A DNA stretch of 64,000 nt from Ketobacter sp036337295 (lineage in GTDB: Bacteria > Pseudomonadota > Gammaproteobacteria > Pseudomonadales > Ketobacteraceae), in the NCBI GenBank assembly GCA_036337295.1, contig JAYZEN010000011.1, forward strand, positions 62,001-126,000, given 5' to 3'. The translations under genes were made by a program, and so were the position numbers. The notes under the pieces are model-generated. The model did not search any database and had not been told where the DNA came from. It saw only the letters and a program-made list of their open reading frames with translations. Within the stretch, counting starts at the first letter, position 1; each line of letters starts with the position of its first letter. Shown piece after piece: positions 43,971-53,617 of this stretch.

Positions 43971-44363
43971 TCAATCAGAGTCCAGCCGAGAGGCCTGCAA
44001 CAGCTTGCGCATGGGGTGGCGTAGCAGCCAGTAAACCGCAATGGCACCGGCATCCGCCAGCAAATCCAGCCCTGAAATTTCCCGACCGGGTATCTGACTC
44101 TGGATCAATTCGATGGCAAGACCATAGGCCATCAATACGGGAACCTTGAACAGCAGAAAACGGTGCCGGGGAAAACCTCTGTCGATGCAATACGACAGCA
44201 CGAAGAACGCGATAAAGTGATTGACCTTGTCCGTCAGCAGCTCAGGCACGCCACTCCAGGTTTGCGTGCTGAATGCAAACCAGCTGATCACCAACAGATT
44301 GAGCAACAGTGCCAGCCGGAACAACCAGGTGATCTGTCCGGCCCGCAGGGGCAGATTCAGCAT
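43971..44363 (-). CDS. VanZ family membrane protein
   Basis: A 130-residue protein with about four membrane segments and the VanZ-like DKVNHFIAFFVLSY and EIIQSQIPGREISGLDLLADAGAIAVYW pattern. Its ATG directly abuts the sthA stop (TGAATG). The function is unknown; VanZ proteins affect glycopeptide or envelope properties in other bacteria. Confidence 0.82.
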   Translation of the reverse strand: MLNLPLRAGQITWLFRLALLLNLLVISWFAFSTQTWSGVPELLTDKVNHFIAFFVLSYCIDRGFPRHRFLLFKVPVLMAYGLAIELIQSQIPGREISGLDLLADAGAIAVYWLLRHPMRKLLQASRLDSD

Positions 44364-45761
44364 TCAAAAACTTCTCACACGATACAGGCCATTGAGTGCC
44401 GCCACCCGATACGCTTCCGCCATGGTGGGATAGTTGAAGGTGGTATTCACGAAATATTCGATGGTATTGGCATTTCCAGGTTGGTTCATGATGGCCTGGC
44501 CGATGTGAATGATCTCCGAGGCCTGATCCCCAAAGCAATGAATCCCCAGAATCTGCAGAGTTTCCCGATGAAACAGCAGCTTGAGCACGCCCACCGTCTC
44601 GCCGGTGATCTGAGCGCGGGCAACGGTTTTGAAGGCCGCCTGCCCCACCTCATAGGGCACTTTCTGCGTGGTCAGCTCCTGCTCGGTCAAGCCCAAAGAG
44701 CTGATCTCCGGGATGGTATAAATGCCGGTCGGCACGTCCTGCACCAAGTAGAAATCGTCCAACTCTGCAATGCCCGCGCCGGTGGAACGCCCCTGATCGT
44801 AGGCCGCACTGGCCAGACTGGGCCAGCCGATTACATCCCCCGCCGCAAACACGTGGGCCGCCTGGGTCTGGTAACGGTCATTTACCTCCAACTGGCCACG
44901 ATGATTGGCTTCCAAGCCCAACGCAGCCAGATTCAGGGAGTCGGTGTTGCCGCTGCGGCCGTTACACCACAGGAAGGCATCACCCCGCACCACTTTGCCA
45001 GACTTCAGTTTCAGGATGACATCGTTTTCCCGGCAGATGACTTCTTCATACTCTTCGCTGTTGCGGATCAGCACGCCGATGTCTCGCAGGTGATAACTCA
45101 AGCCATCGGAGATTTCATGGTCGAGAAAATCCAGCAGCCGGTCACGGGTGTTGATCAGTTCCACCCGCACGCCCAGGCCGCAAAAAATGGAAGCGTATTC
45201 ACAACCGATTACCCCGGCGCCATAGATCACAATCTTCCGCGGTGTGTGTTGCAGTTTGAGGATGGTATCGCTGTCGTACACTCTTGGATTGTTGAAATCC
45301 ACATCCAGGGGCCGGTAAGGGCGGGAGCCCGTGGCGATCACAAACTTGTCCCCGATCAGGGTTTCAATGGAGCCGTCACTTTTCACCACTTCCAGGGTGC
45401 GCTCATCGGTAAAGCGACCCTGCCCACTGTACACGCGCACCTGGTTACGGGCATAAAAAGTGGTGCGCAACTTCACCTGCTTGGCGATGACACTTTCCGC
45501 CCGCTTCAACACCTTGGGGAACGAAAACGTTCTGGGCTCACCAATATCCCGAAATAACGCATCGGTGTTGAACGTGATGATCTGCTTAACCGCATGGCGT
45601 AATGCCTTGGAAGGAATCGTGCCTAAATGCGCACAGTTCCCGCCCACCATGGGTTTGTCATCCACCATGGCGACGCTCAACCCGGTTTTACTGGCCCGCA
45701 TGGCCGCCCCTTCACCCGCCGGGCCAGCCCCGATCACAACCACTTCATAATGCGTTGGCAT
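44364..45761 (-). CDS. sthA: Soluble pyridine nucleotide transhydrogenase
   Basis: A 465-residue flavoprotein of the disulfide-reductase fold. FAD-binding GAGPAGEGAA, NAD-binding GAGVIGCEYASIF, and a single Cys43 in GGNCAHLGTIPSK where dihydrolipoamide dehydrogenases have two redox Cys; the loss of the second is normal for SthA. It interconverts NADPH and NADH. It adjoins the NADH-oxidising NQR operon but is separated by a strong terminator. Confidence 0.94.
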   Translation of the reverse strand: MPTHYEVVVIGAGPAGEGAAMRASKTGLSVAMVDDKPMVGGNCAHLGTIPSKALRHAVKQIITFNTDALFRDIGEPRTFSFPKVLKRAESVIAKQVKLRTTFYARNQVRVYSGQGRFTDERTLEVVKSDGSIETLIGDKFVIATGSRPYRPLDVDFNNPRVYDSDTILKLQHTPRKIVIYGAGVIGCEYASIFCGLGVRVELINTRDRLLDFLDHEISDGLSYHLRDIGVLIRNSEEYEEVICRENDVILKLKSGKVVRGDAFLWCNGRSGNTDSLNLAALGLEANHRGQLEVNDRYQTQAAHVFAAGDVIGWPSLASAAYDQGRSTGAGIAELDDFYLVQDVPTGIYTIPEISSLGLTEQELTTQKVPYEVGQAAFKTVARAQITGETVGVLKLLFHRETLQILGIHCFGDQASEIIHIGQAIMNQPGNANTIEYFVNTTFNYPTMAEAYRVAALNGLYRVRSF

Positions 45762-45796
45762 AACTAACCTTCTGAAATCGCGTTCTTTTTCAGTAT

Positions 45797-45850
45797 AGAA
45801 AAAGAAAAGCCCCGAAGAAACGTGGATTGTTTCTTCGGGGCCTGTTTTTT
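45797..45850 (-). terminator. Rho-independent terminator after nqrM
   Basis: A perfect 12-bp stem CCCCGAAGAAAC/GTTTCTTCGGGG with a 7-nt loop, with a T-rich tract on both sides. It ends the nqr operon about 20 bp after the nqrM stop. Confidence 0.9.
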
Positions 45851-45869
45851 TGAATCCGGTGCTGCTGGG

Positions 45870-46097
45870 CTAGCGTTTGGTGGCGTCGTAAGCCAGGCTG
45901 CCTTTGGTGTCATCGGATTTTTGGGATTCTTCACATTTATCCCGATTACCACCGCAGATTTCGCAATCGCCGTCCAGGCCGATGTTGTTCAGGCCACCAC
46001 AGGAGCCCTGAATGGGTTTGTTAGAAAAAATCACACCCACCGCCATGGCGGCGATCACCAAGCCAAAAAACACCAGCGCTATCAAAAAGGTAGTCAT
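45870..46097 (-). CDS. nqrM: Na+-NQR maturation protein NqrM
   Basis: A 75-residue protein (DUF539) with an N-terminal membrane helix and the four-Cys motif SCGG ... CEICGG ... C. It is needed for insertion of iron in the NqrD/NqrE site in Vibrio and Klebsiella. GAGGG lies 6 nt before its ATG. It is the last gene of the operon, as in relatives. Confidence 0.93.
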   Translation of the reverse strand: MTTFLIALVFFGLVIAAMAVGVIFSNKPIQGSCGGLNNIGLDGDCEICGGNRDKCEESQKSDDTKGSLAYDATKR

Positions 46098-46161
46098 ATT
46101 GAAACCCTCACTACTATGTCATCCCAGTTTACACCCTGGGGCATGGCCTGAACAAACCCGC

Positions 46162-47190
46162 TTACGGGGTTACCTGTAAATACCGCTCAAACGCGCGGCT
46201 ATAGGTGGTTTTAAAACCCTGATCCTGTTTCAGAATCATGTACACCGCCAGGTTATTGGCCTCCGCCACCTGCATTCCCAAATCGGGGCCCAACACCATC
46301 AACGCCGTGGCCCAGGCATCGGCATCCGCACAACTGGGCATAATCACGGATGCCGACACCAATGTATGGTCGATAGGCTGACCATTACGGGGATCAATGG
46401 TATGGGAGTATCGCTTGCCGTTGGCTTCAAAGTAATTGCGATAATCACCGGAGGTAGCCATGGCTGCGTTATCCAGCTTGATGATTTTGTGAATCTGTCG
46501 GCGCTCACTCATCGGCTCTTCAACAGCCACCTGCCAGGACGCATTCTGCGCCTTGCTGTTGCCGGCACGGATCTCGCCCCCCACTTCCACCAGGTAGCGA
46601 CGGATGCCTGCATCCTCAAGTGCCTCAGCCACGCGGTCCACCGCATAGCCTTTGGCAATGGCGGACAAATCCACATAGAGATCCTTGCGCTTGACCAGCT
46701 GCTGATCATCCATGTGCAGCAACAGGCCATCGGACCCAACCCGATCCCAGGCCTGTTTCATCGCTGTGGCGGAAGGCACTTTTTCCGGGCGACCATCGGG
46801 CCCAAATCCCCACAGATTGACCAATGGCCCAATGGTGACGTCGAAAGCCCCTTGGCTCATTCGCCAGATCTCGAGGGAGCGGGTCAGGACTTCGAAGGTG
46901 TCGGCGGAAACTGAAAACGGCTCACCCACCGGCGCGCGGTTGAAGCGGGACAGCTCAGAATCGGGCTTGTAGGTGGACATCTTGCTGTTGACGTTATTGA
47001 GTTCGGCTTCAATAACCCCGGCAATCGCCTGCGGGTCTGCCGTCGTCGGGAAGTCGGCAACCTTGACGGTATACCAGGTCCCCATGGTCCGGCCGCTGAA
47101 CTCCATAATTTCCGGAGCATCAGAACGGGAACAGCCCGTTAACAACAGACTGATCACCAGACTGAATATAACGGGCTGCACTGTTTTCAT
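46162..47190 (-). CDS. apbE: FAD:protein FMN transferase (ApbE), lipoprotein
   Basis: A 342-residue lipoprotein with the lipobox LLLTGC near residue 21. The FMN transferase fold shows SELSRFN, GAFDVTIGPLVNLWGFGP, DLSAIAKGYAVD, VEVGGEIRA and DPRNGQPI motifs. ATG 47190 is preferred over the TTG two codons upstream. It covalently attaches FMN to the Thr of NqrB and NqrC. Confidence 0.95.
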   Translation of the reverse strand: MKTVQPVIFSLVISLLLTGCSRSDAPEIMEFSGRTMGTWYTVKVADFPTTADPQAIAGVIEAELNNVNSKMSTYKPDSELSRFNRAPVGEPFSVSADTFEVLTRSLEIWRMSQGAFDVTIGPLVNLWGFGPDGRPEKVPSATAMKQAWDRVGSDGLLLHMDDQQLVKRKDLYVDLSAIAKGYAVDRVAEALEDAGIRRYLVEVGGEIRAGNSKAQNASWQVAVEEPMSERRQIHKIIKLDNAAMATSGDYRNYFEANGKRYSHTIDPRNGQPIDHTLVSASVIMPSCADADAWATALMVLGPDLGMQVAEANNLAVYMILKQDQGFKTTYSRAFERYLQVTP

Positions 47191-47204
47191 GGTCAAGGTC
47201 TCGA

Positions 47205-48437
47205 TCAGCCGCCGAAGTCGTCCAGATGGATGTTATCGCGCTCCACACCCAGATCTTCCAGCATCTTCAACACCGCGGCATTCATCATCGGCGGCCCACA
47301 CATGTAATACTCACAATCTTCTGGCGCATCGTGATCCTTCAGATACTGTTCGTACAACACGTTATGGATGAAGCCGGTGAGACCATCCCAGTTGTCTTCC
47401 GGTTGCGGATCAGACAGGGCGATATGCCACTTGAAGTTGTCGTTTTCGTCCGCCAGCATGTCGTACTCTTCCTTATAGAACAGTTCGCGCAGGCTGCGGG
47501 CACCGTACCAGAACGAAATCTTGCGGTTGGACTTCAAGCGCTTCAGCTGGTCGAAAATGTGTGAGCGCATGGGAGCCATACCCGCGCCACCACCGATGAA
47601 CACCATTTCGTTATCGGTATCGGTGGCAAAGAACTCACCAAAGGGACCGTACACCGTCACCTTGTCTCCGGGCTTCAGATTGAACACCCAGGAAGACATC
47701 TGGCCACAGGGAATACCGTGAGACCCTGGCGGTGGCGTCGCAATCCGAATGTTGAACTTCAGAATGCCGTACTCCTCCGGATAGTTCGCCATGGAATAAG
47801 CACGAATCACGGTCTCATCCACCTTGGATTCCAGATTGAAGAATCCGAAACGTTCCCAGTCACCACGGAACTGTTCTTCAATATCGAAATCCTTGTACTT
47901 CACATGGTGAGGAGGACACTCCAGCTGCACATAACCGCCCGCACGGAAGTTGACCACTTCCCCTTCCGGCAATTCCAGACACAGCTCCTTGATGAAAGTC
48001 GCTACGTTGGGGTTGGAGCGCACAGTGGTTTCCCACTTCTTCACACCGAAGAAGGCCTCATCCAACTCGATTTTCATATCCTGCTTCACAGCCACCTGAC
48101 AGGACAGACGCCAGCCTTCCTTCACCTCACGAGGCGTGAAATGGCTTTCCTCAGTCGGCAGAATATCGCCGCCACCGTCCTTGACGATGACCTTACACTG
48201 GGCACAGGTACCACCACCACCGCAGGCGGACGATACGAATATGCCTTTGTCTGCCAGGGTGTTGAGCAGCTTGCCACCGGCCGGTACGTCGATGCCTTTC
48301 TCCGGGTCATCATTGATGTCCAGGTGCACATCACCGGTACTGACCAGACGGGAACGAGCGGCCAGGATCAGCGCCACCAGCGCCAATACGATGACCGTGA
48401 ACATGCCCACGCCTAAAAAGATAGTTGATTGATCCAT
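47205..48437 (-). CDS. nqrF: Na+-translocating NADH:quinone oxidoreductase subunit F
   Basis: A 410-residue NADH-oxidising subunit. One membrane helix (about 6-26), a 2Fe-2S ferredoxin domain with Cys72, Cys78, Cys81 and Cys113, an FAD-binding RAYSMAN motif, and NAD-binding GGGAGMAPMRSH. It passes electrons from NADH to the rest of the complex. Confidence 0.97.
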   Translation of the reverse strand: MDQSTIFLGVGMFTVIVLALVALILAARSRLVSTGDVHLDINDDPEKGIDVPAGGKLLNTLADKGIFVSSACGGGGTCAQCKVIVKDGGGDILPTEESHFTPREVKEGWRLSCQVAVKQDMKIELDEAFFGVKKWETTVRSNPNVATFIKELCLELPEGEVVNFRAGGYVQLECPPHHVKYKDFDIEEQFRGDWERFGFFNLESKVDETVIRAYSMANYPEEYGILKFNIRIATPPPGSHGIPCGQMSSWVFNLKPGDKVTVYGPFGEFFATDTDNEMVFIGGGAGMAPMRSHIFDQLKRLKSNRKISFWYGARSLRELFYKEEYDMLADENDNFKWHIALSDPQPEDNWDGLTGFIHNVLYEQYLKDHDAPEDCEYYMCGPPMMNAAVLKMLEDLGVERDNIHLDDFGG

Positions 48438-48458
48438 TACTTTACTCTCCCCGTCCGC

Positions 48459-49070
48459 TTACAACTGAATGCCAGAGAAAGACATAAAGCCCAGTGACAT
48501 CAAACCAACGGTAATGAAGGTAATCCCCAGACCACGCAGGCCGGAAGGTACGTCACTGTATTTCATCTTTTCACGGATACCGGCCAACACCACGATGGCC
48601 AACGCCCAGCCAGCACCAGAGCCCACACCGTACACCACACTCTCACCAAATGTGTAATCGCGCTCCGCCATAAACAGGGAGCCACCCATGATGGCACAGT
48701 TCACGGTAATCAACGGCAGGAACACGCCCAGCGCGTTGTACAGCGCCGGCACATACTTATCCAGGAACATTTCCAGGATCTGCACCAACGCGGCGATAAC
48801 TCCGATGAAGCTCAGCAGGCTGAGGAAGGTCAGGTCAACACCTTCGATTCCGGCCCACGCCAGGGCATCTTCTTTCAACAATCCAGTCAGGATCAGGTTG
48901 TTCACCGGCACAGTGATGGTCTGTACCACAACCACCGCAATGCCCAGGCCGAGGGCGGTTTGCACTTTCTTGGAAACGGCAATGAACGTACACATTCCCA
49001 GGAAGAAGGCCAACGCCATGTTCTCTACAAAGATTGCCTTAATCAGCAGGCTTAAATAATGTTCTAACAT
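48459..49070 (-). CDS. nqrE: Na+-translocating NADH:quinone oxidoreductase subunit E
   Basis: A 203-residue six-helix membrane protein. Cys residues in FLGMCTFIA and ITVNCAIMGG form half of the intramembrane iron centre shared with NqrD. The order D-E-F is conserved. Confidence 0.96.
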   Translation of the reverse strand: MLEHYLSLLIKAIFVENMALAFFLGMCTFIAVSKKVQTALGLGIAVVVVQTITVPVNNLILTGLLKEDALAWAGIEGVDLTFLSLLSFIGVIAALVQILEMFLDKYVPALYNALGVFLPLITVNCAIMGGSLFMAERDYTFGESVVYGVGSGAGWALAIVVLAGIREKMKYSDVPSGLRGLGITFITVGLMSLGFMSFSGIQL

Positions 49071-49085
49071 CTCATCAACCTCCGA

Positions 49086-49748
49086 TTAATGCGCCAGCGC
49101 TTTGGACTGGGGAGCCAGGCTGAATTCAGACTTCTCAACCTGTTCAGGCTTGGCAGCTCGCAATGCCCAGATCAGCAAGCCGATCAGGAAAAATGCGCTG
49201 GGCGGCAACAGCAGCAGCCCGTTGGGAACATACCAACCGCCATCATTCACGGTGGGGAGTATTTCAATACCGAACAACTTACCGGCACCGAACAGTTCCC
49301 GTACCACGCCCAAACTCAACAGAACCGCACTGTAACCCAAGCCATTACCAACACCGTCCAGGAAACTGGGGATTGGCGGATTCTTCATAGCATAGGCTTC
49401 CGCACGGCCCATTACGATGCAGTTGGTGATAATGAGGCCAACGAACACCGAAAGCTGCTTACTGATGGAGTAGGCATAGGCTTTCAGGAACTGGTCAACC
49501 ACGATTACCAACGAGGCAATGATCGCCATTTGCACGATGATGCGGATGCTGGATGGAATGTGCTTGCGAATACAACTGATGAAGAAGTTCGAGAACGCCG
49601 TAACCGTGGTCAGTGCAATACACATGGTCACTGTGGTGTTCAGGTTACTGGTCACCGCCAAGGCGGAACAAATCCCCAGGATCTGCAACGCGATGGGGTT
49701 ATTGTCTAATACAGGTCCAAACAGGACTTTTTTGGTTTCAGATGCCAT
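49086..49748 (-). CDS. nqrD: Na+-translocating NADH:quinone oxidoreductase subunit D
   Basis: A 220-residue membrane protein paralogous to NqrE. Cys in TVTMCIALTTV and IITNCIVMGRAEA contribute to the shared iron site. The C-terminal KSEFSLAPQSKALAH tail is soluble. Confidence 0.96.
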   Translation of the reverse strand: MASETKKVLFGPVLDNNPIALQILGICSALAVTSNLNTTVTMCIALTTVTAFSNFFISCIRKHIPSSIRIIVQMAIIASLVIVVDQFLKAYAYSISKQLSVFVGLIITNCIVMGRAEAYAMKNPPIPSFLDGVGNGLGYSAVLLSLGVVRELFGAGKLFGIEILPTVNDGGWYVPNGLLLLPPSAFFLIGLLIWALRAAKPEQVEKSEFSLAPQSKALAH

Positions 49749-49752
49749 GTTC

Positions 49753-50568
49753 TTACACCCCCTGCTCTTTGACTTTTGCCAGGTATGGGCCGAAGCCGTT
49801 TTCGCCCAGCCAGAATTGGATCAGATTGGTTACACCGTTGCTGGTCAGCGTCGCACCGGCCAAACCGTCCACCTGATGAGGGGCCTTCGCGCTGGATGGG
49901 TCCACTGACCCTTTGATCAGGCGAATATCCACATTACCCTTCTCATCAAACACCTGCTTGCCGGGCCACATGGACTTCCACTTTGGATTATCCACTTCAC
50001 CGCCCAGTCCCGGCGTTTCGCCGTGCTCATAAAAGCCCAGTCCCACGACGGTGGTGGCATCGGTTTTCAATGCCAGGAAGCCGTAGAGCGTGGACCACAG
50101 GCCATAACCGTGGACCGGCAGGATAATGGTTTCCACATCACCGGATTCACTCTTGGCCAGATAGATGGTGGCATACTTGGCCTGGCGCTTGATGCTGGCA
50201 ATGTCCTCACCGCCGCCCAGAATTTCATTCTGACCGGGGGTTTTGGCGGCTTTGCGCTGATCATAGGCCACCGGATTTTTCAGGGCGGCTTTTTGCCAGT
50301 CTTCGGTGGCGTTTTCCTCAGTGAGGTATTCGCCCGTATCCAGGTTAACCAGTTTCACTTCCAAACGCTGTTCGAAGATTTCCTGTACGGATTTGCCTTC
50401 TTCCAGCATACCTGCTGCGGCAAGAATGTTCTTATTCTTGTCCAGCAGTTTGTTTTTCACTTGATCCCCTTTCAGGGCCACTGCAGCGGTCGATACTACG
50501 ATGGAGCATACGATACACAGCAGTGACGCAACCAGCAGGGTTTTTCCGGTTGAATCGTTACTGGACAT
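49753..50568 (-). CDS. nqrC: Na+-translocating NADH:quinone oxidoreductase subunit C
   Basis: A 271-residue protein: one membrane helix (about 12-32), then a periplasmic FMN domain. The FMN-accepting motif is AGATLTS with Thr240 (usually SGATLTS). It overlaps nqrB by 11 bp, indicating coupled translation. Confidence 0.96.
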   Translation of the reverse strand: MSSNDSTGKTLLVASLLCIVCSIVVSTAAVALKGDQVKNKLLDKNKNILAAAGMLEEGKSVQEIFEQRLEVKLVNLDTGEYLTEENATEDWQKAALKNPVAYDQRKAAKTPGQNEILGGGEDIASIKRQAKYATIYLAKSESGDVETIILPVHGYGLWSTLYGFLALKTDATTVVGLGFYEHGETPGLGGEVDNPKWKSMWPGKQVFDEKGNVDIRLIKGSVDPSSAKAPHQVDGLAGATLTSNGVTNLIQFWLGENGFGPYLAKVKEQGV

Positions 50569-51757
50569 TGCGTGCTAACCTCCGCTTGATGTTGGCTTGA
50601 ATCACAAAGTGGTCGATGGTGGGGGCAAACAGGTTACCGAACAGAATCGCCAGCATCATGCCTTCAGGGAAGGCCGGATTCACCACGCGAATCAGCGTCA
50701 CCATCACACCGATCAGGATACCGAACACCAGCTTGCCTTTATCAGTCATGGAGGCAGACACGGGGTCAGTTGCCATGAAGAAGGTACCCAGTGCCCATCC
50801 GCCCAGCACATAGTGCCAATAGAACGGGATTTCAAACATCGGGTTGGTATCACTGCCGGCGGCGTTGAAGATCAAGCCCATGGCCGCGGTACCCAGGAAC
50901 ACACCCAGCACAATGCGCCAGGAGGCGATCCCGGTGACCAACAGGAATGCGCCACCGATCAGCAAGGCCAGTGAGGAGGTCTCACCGATAGAACCCTGCA
51001 TGTTACCGAAGAAGGCATCAAACCAGGTCAGGCTGCCCTGCAGGGCTTCCATGCCGCCGTTCGCGGCAACGCTCAGTGCAGTTGCACCGGAGAAACCGTC
51101 AGCGGCAGTCCACACAGCGTCACCGGACATGGAGGCCGGGTAAGCAAAGAACAGGAACGCCCGACCAGTGAGCGCCGGATTGAGGAAGTTCTTGCCGGTG
51201 CCGCCGAACACTTCCTTACCCAGTACCACACCAAAGGAAATACCCAGCGCCACCTGCCACAAAGGAATGCTTGGGGGACAGGTCAACGCGAACAACACCG
51301 AGGTCACGAAGAAACCCTCATTCACCTCATGCCCGCGTTTCACTGCGAACAATACTTCCCACAGTCCACCGGCAATCATGGTGACCGCATAGATGGGAAT
51401 GAAAAAGGCTGCGCCGTAAATGAAGCAATCCCAGATACTGTTGGGGTTGTAGGCAATCAACAGGTCGGTAAAGAAGAAACGCCAGTCACCGGTAGCGGTA
51501 ATGTTGTTGTCCGCCATATACGCCAGTGCCTGGGCGCCCACGTTATACATGCCGAAGAACATGGCCGGGAACGTACACAGCCATACGGTGATCATGATGC
51601 GCTTCAGGTCAATACCATCACGCACATGGGAGGCCGTATGAGTGACCGTCGGGGGACTGTAGAAGAAGGTGTCCACCATTTCATAAAGGGCATAATACTT
51701 CTCGTATTTTCCACCCTTCTCAAAATGTGGCTCAAGTTTATCCAGAAAACTACGCAT
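50558..51757 (-). CDS. nqrB: Na+-translocating NADH:quinone oxidoreductase subunit B
   Basis: A 399-residue polytopic protein with the covalent FMN site SGAT at Thr226, and the sodium-channel helices around it. The N-terminal region VTHTASHVRDGIDLKR matches NqrB. It carries riboflavin and FMN and drives Na+ export. Confidence 0.97.
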   Translation of the reverse strand: MRSFLDKLEPHFEKGGKYEKYYALYEMVDTFFYSPPTVTHTASHVRDGIDLKRIMITVWLCTFPAMFFGMYNVGAQALAYMADNNITATGDWRFFFTDLLIAYNPNSIWDCFIYGAAFFIPIYAVTMIAGGLWEVLFAVKRGHEVNEGFFVTSVLFALTCPPSIPLWQVALGISFGVVLGKEVFGGTGKNFLNPALTGRAFLFFAYPASMSGDAVWTAADGFSGATALSVAANGGMEALQGSLTWFDAFFGNMQGSIGETSSLALLIGGAFLLVTGIASWRIVLGVFLGTAAMGLIFNAAGSDTNPMFEIPFYWHYVLGGWALGTFFMATDPVSASMTDKGKLVFGILIGVMVTLIRVVNPAFPEGMMLAILFGNLFAPTIDHFVIQANIKRRLARNVQ

Positions 51758-51763
51758 AACCGC

Positions 51764-53098
51764 TTAACCCTCCTTCTCGATACGATCCAGATTGTCACGC
51801 AGGATAGGACCGTACTCGTATTTGCCCGGGCACACATAGGTGCACAGCGCTACGTCATCCTCATCGAGCTCAAGACAACCCAGTTGCTGGGCTGTTTGGG
51901 TGTCTCCCACAATCAGCGAACGCAACAATTGAGTGGGCAGAACATCCATCGGCATCACTTTCTCGTAGGCACCGATAGGTACCATGGCGCGGGGGCTGCC
52001 GTTGGTGGTGGTGGTAAACGAGAACAGTTTGCCCGGAGACAGGGCCGACAGGAAGGTGTTCATGACCGAGTGCTTGTCTTTACCGGCCCACAGGTATTCC
52101 AATATGCCGCGCTCACGCCCTTCTTTCACCACCGTCACCTGAGTGTGGTAACGGCCGAGGAACGCGTATGGGCCATAGGCGTGGAAACCAGACAATACGG
52201 ACCCGGAAATCACCCGGTTGTCACCAGTTTCCATCTGACCGGCAACGATCTCGTCCGTGCTGGCACCCAGCGCAGTTCGAACCAGGCGCGGATTGGAGAC
52301 CTGGGGCCCTGCCAGTGAAATCACCCGCTCGCTGTTCAGCTTACCGGTGGTAAACAGTTTGCCGATGGCGATCACATCCTGATAGTTGATGTGCCAAACC
52401 GTTTTGGACAGTGATACCGGGTCCAGATAATGGATATGAGTCCCGGCCAGGCCTGCAGGGTGAGGGCCATCGAACTCTTCTTCCTTGGCGATACCGTTGC
52501 CGCCAATACTGGCGCCGGCCGCTTTGCATAACCAGACCTGCTTGCTCAGATTCGACAGCACATCCAGACCTTGCTGGAACGCCACTGAATCGTCTTTGAT
52601 CACCACAGCCGGATCTGCCGCCAGGGGGCTGGTATCAATGGCGGTAACAAAAATGGAACTGGGTTCGGAGCCCAGAGCGGGAACCTTGCTGAATGGACGG
52701 GTTCGAAATGCGGTCCACAAACCGGATTTGACCAGGTTTTCTTCAACCTTGGTGCGGCTAAGGCTGCTCAGCTCGGTGGGGGCAAAGGCGTCAAAGGTTT
52801 CCTCTTCATCACCTGCCACGTCGATTACAACTGACTGCAGAACCCGCTTCTGACCGCGGTGAATCGCAGAGATGGTGCCCGAAGCCGGTGCTGTATAGAT
52901 CACCCCTTCGGTCTTTTTATCAGCGAAAAGCGCCTGGCCTTTCTTGACCTGATCACCTACTTTGACATGCATCGTGGGCTTCATACCCACATAGTCACTA
53001 CCCAGAACGGCGACAGTCCTGATCGCAGGTCCATCTTCGATGGTCTGCTTGGGTGCGCCGCTTATGGGGAGATTCAGACCTCGCTTGATCTTGATCAT
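51764..53098 (-). CDS. nqrA: Na+-translocating NADH:quinone oxidoreductase subunit A
   Basis: A 444-residue peripheral subunit beginning MIKIKRGLNLPISGAPKQ, the usual NqrA N-terminus, with KPTMHVKVGDQVKKGQALF and PASGTISAIHRGQKR biotinyl-like motifs. It is the first gene of the operon. It is preceded by a 519-bp region that should contain the promoter. Confidence 0.97.
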   Translation of the reverse strand: MIKIKRGLNLPISGAPKQTIEDGPAIRTVAVLGSDYVGMKPTMHVKVGDQVKKGQALFADKKTEGVIYTAPASGTISAIHRGQKRVLQSVVIDVAGDEEETFDAFAPTELSSLSRTKVEENLVKSGLWTAFRTRPFSKVPALGSEPSSIFVTAIDTSPLAADPAVVIKDDSVAFQQGLDVLSNLSKQVWLCKAAGASIGGNGIAKEEEFDGPHPAGLAGTHIHYLDPVSLSKTVWHINYQDVIAIGKLFTTGKLNSERVISLAGPQVSNPRLVRTALGASTDEIVAGQMETGDNRVISGSVLSGFHAYGPYAFLGRYHTQVTVVKEGRERGILEYLWAGKDKHSVMNTFLSALSPGKLFSFTTTTNGSPRAMVPIGAYEKVMPMDVLPTQLLRSLIVGDTQTAQQLGCLELDEDDVALCTYVCPGKYEYGPILRDNLDRIEKEG

Positions 53099-53550
53099 AG
53101 CCCCTAACCGTTTCTGTTAAATTTACGCTCCAGTGAATTGCCACACCTTGTGAGTCGACAATTCCGTTCGATGTAGATGCTTAAACTTAAGGCAGAGGAT
53201 CAGAGACCGCTCACATCTGAGCTCCGTCAGACAACAGTGTAGTACGGATACCGTAACCTTAATGTACGAAAACCACGCAGCCTACCTTCTGTATGGAAAC
53301 TGTATGGAAATTCTGTCCATTCTGGTTTGTCAGTGATCGAAAGAGAGACAACTGCGTCCACTCTAGTTTGAAATCGTACTTCTGTCGGCCAACGCTCCGA
53401 TTACTTCAGGAAGGTGCATTCACGAAAATCTGGACGAATCCAGTCCCTCAACCCTAAATTTGCGGGCGGATTATAATTTGTATCGCCAGAATTGGCTAGT
53501 TGAGAACCGAATTTATTGTAAATAGACAGGAATATATTGATGCTCGGCCT
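53099..53550 (-). promoter_or_regulatory. Long upstream region of the nqr operon
   Basis: About 450 bp without a gene. On the minus strand a TATAAT lies at 53475-53470, about 370 bp before nqrA, without a clear -35. The exact tandem repeat CTGTATGGAAA x2 lies at 53289-53310. I saw no riboswitch consensus. A long leader or several binding sites are inferred. Confidence 0.4.
53289..53310. repeat. 11-bp tandem repeat upstream of nqrA
   Basis: CTGTATGGAAA twice in a row (53289-53299, 53300-53310), about 190 bp before the nqrA start. One helical turn apart, so a pair of protein sites is possible. Confidence 0.7.
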
Positions 53551-53593
53551 AAAAAACGAACAGGGGTGGCCGCAACCACCCCTGCTTGTTTTT
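53551..53593. terminator. Terminator after gap
   Basis: Stem CAGGGGTGG/CCACCCCTG with a 6-nt loop, A-rich on one side and T-rich on the other. It lies about 25-65 bp after the gap stop on the minus strand. Confidence 0.85.
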
Positions 53594-53617
53594 CAATACC
53601 TTAGATGCACGGTCAAC

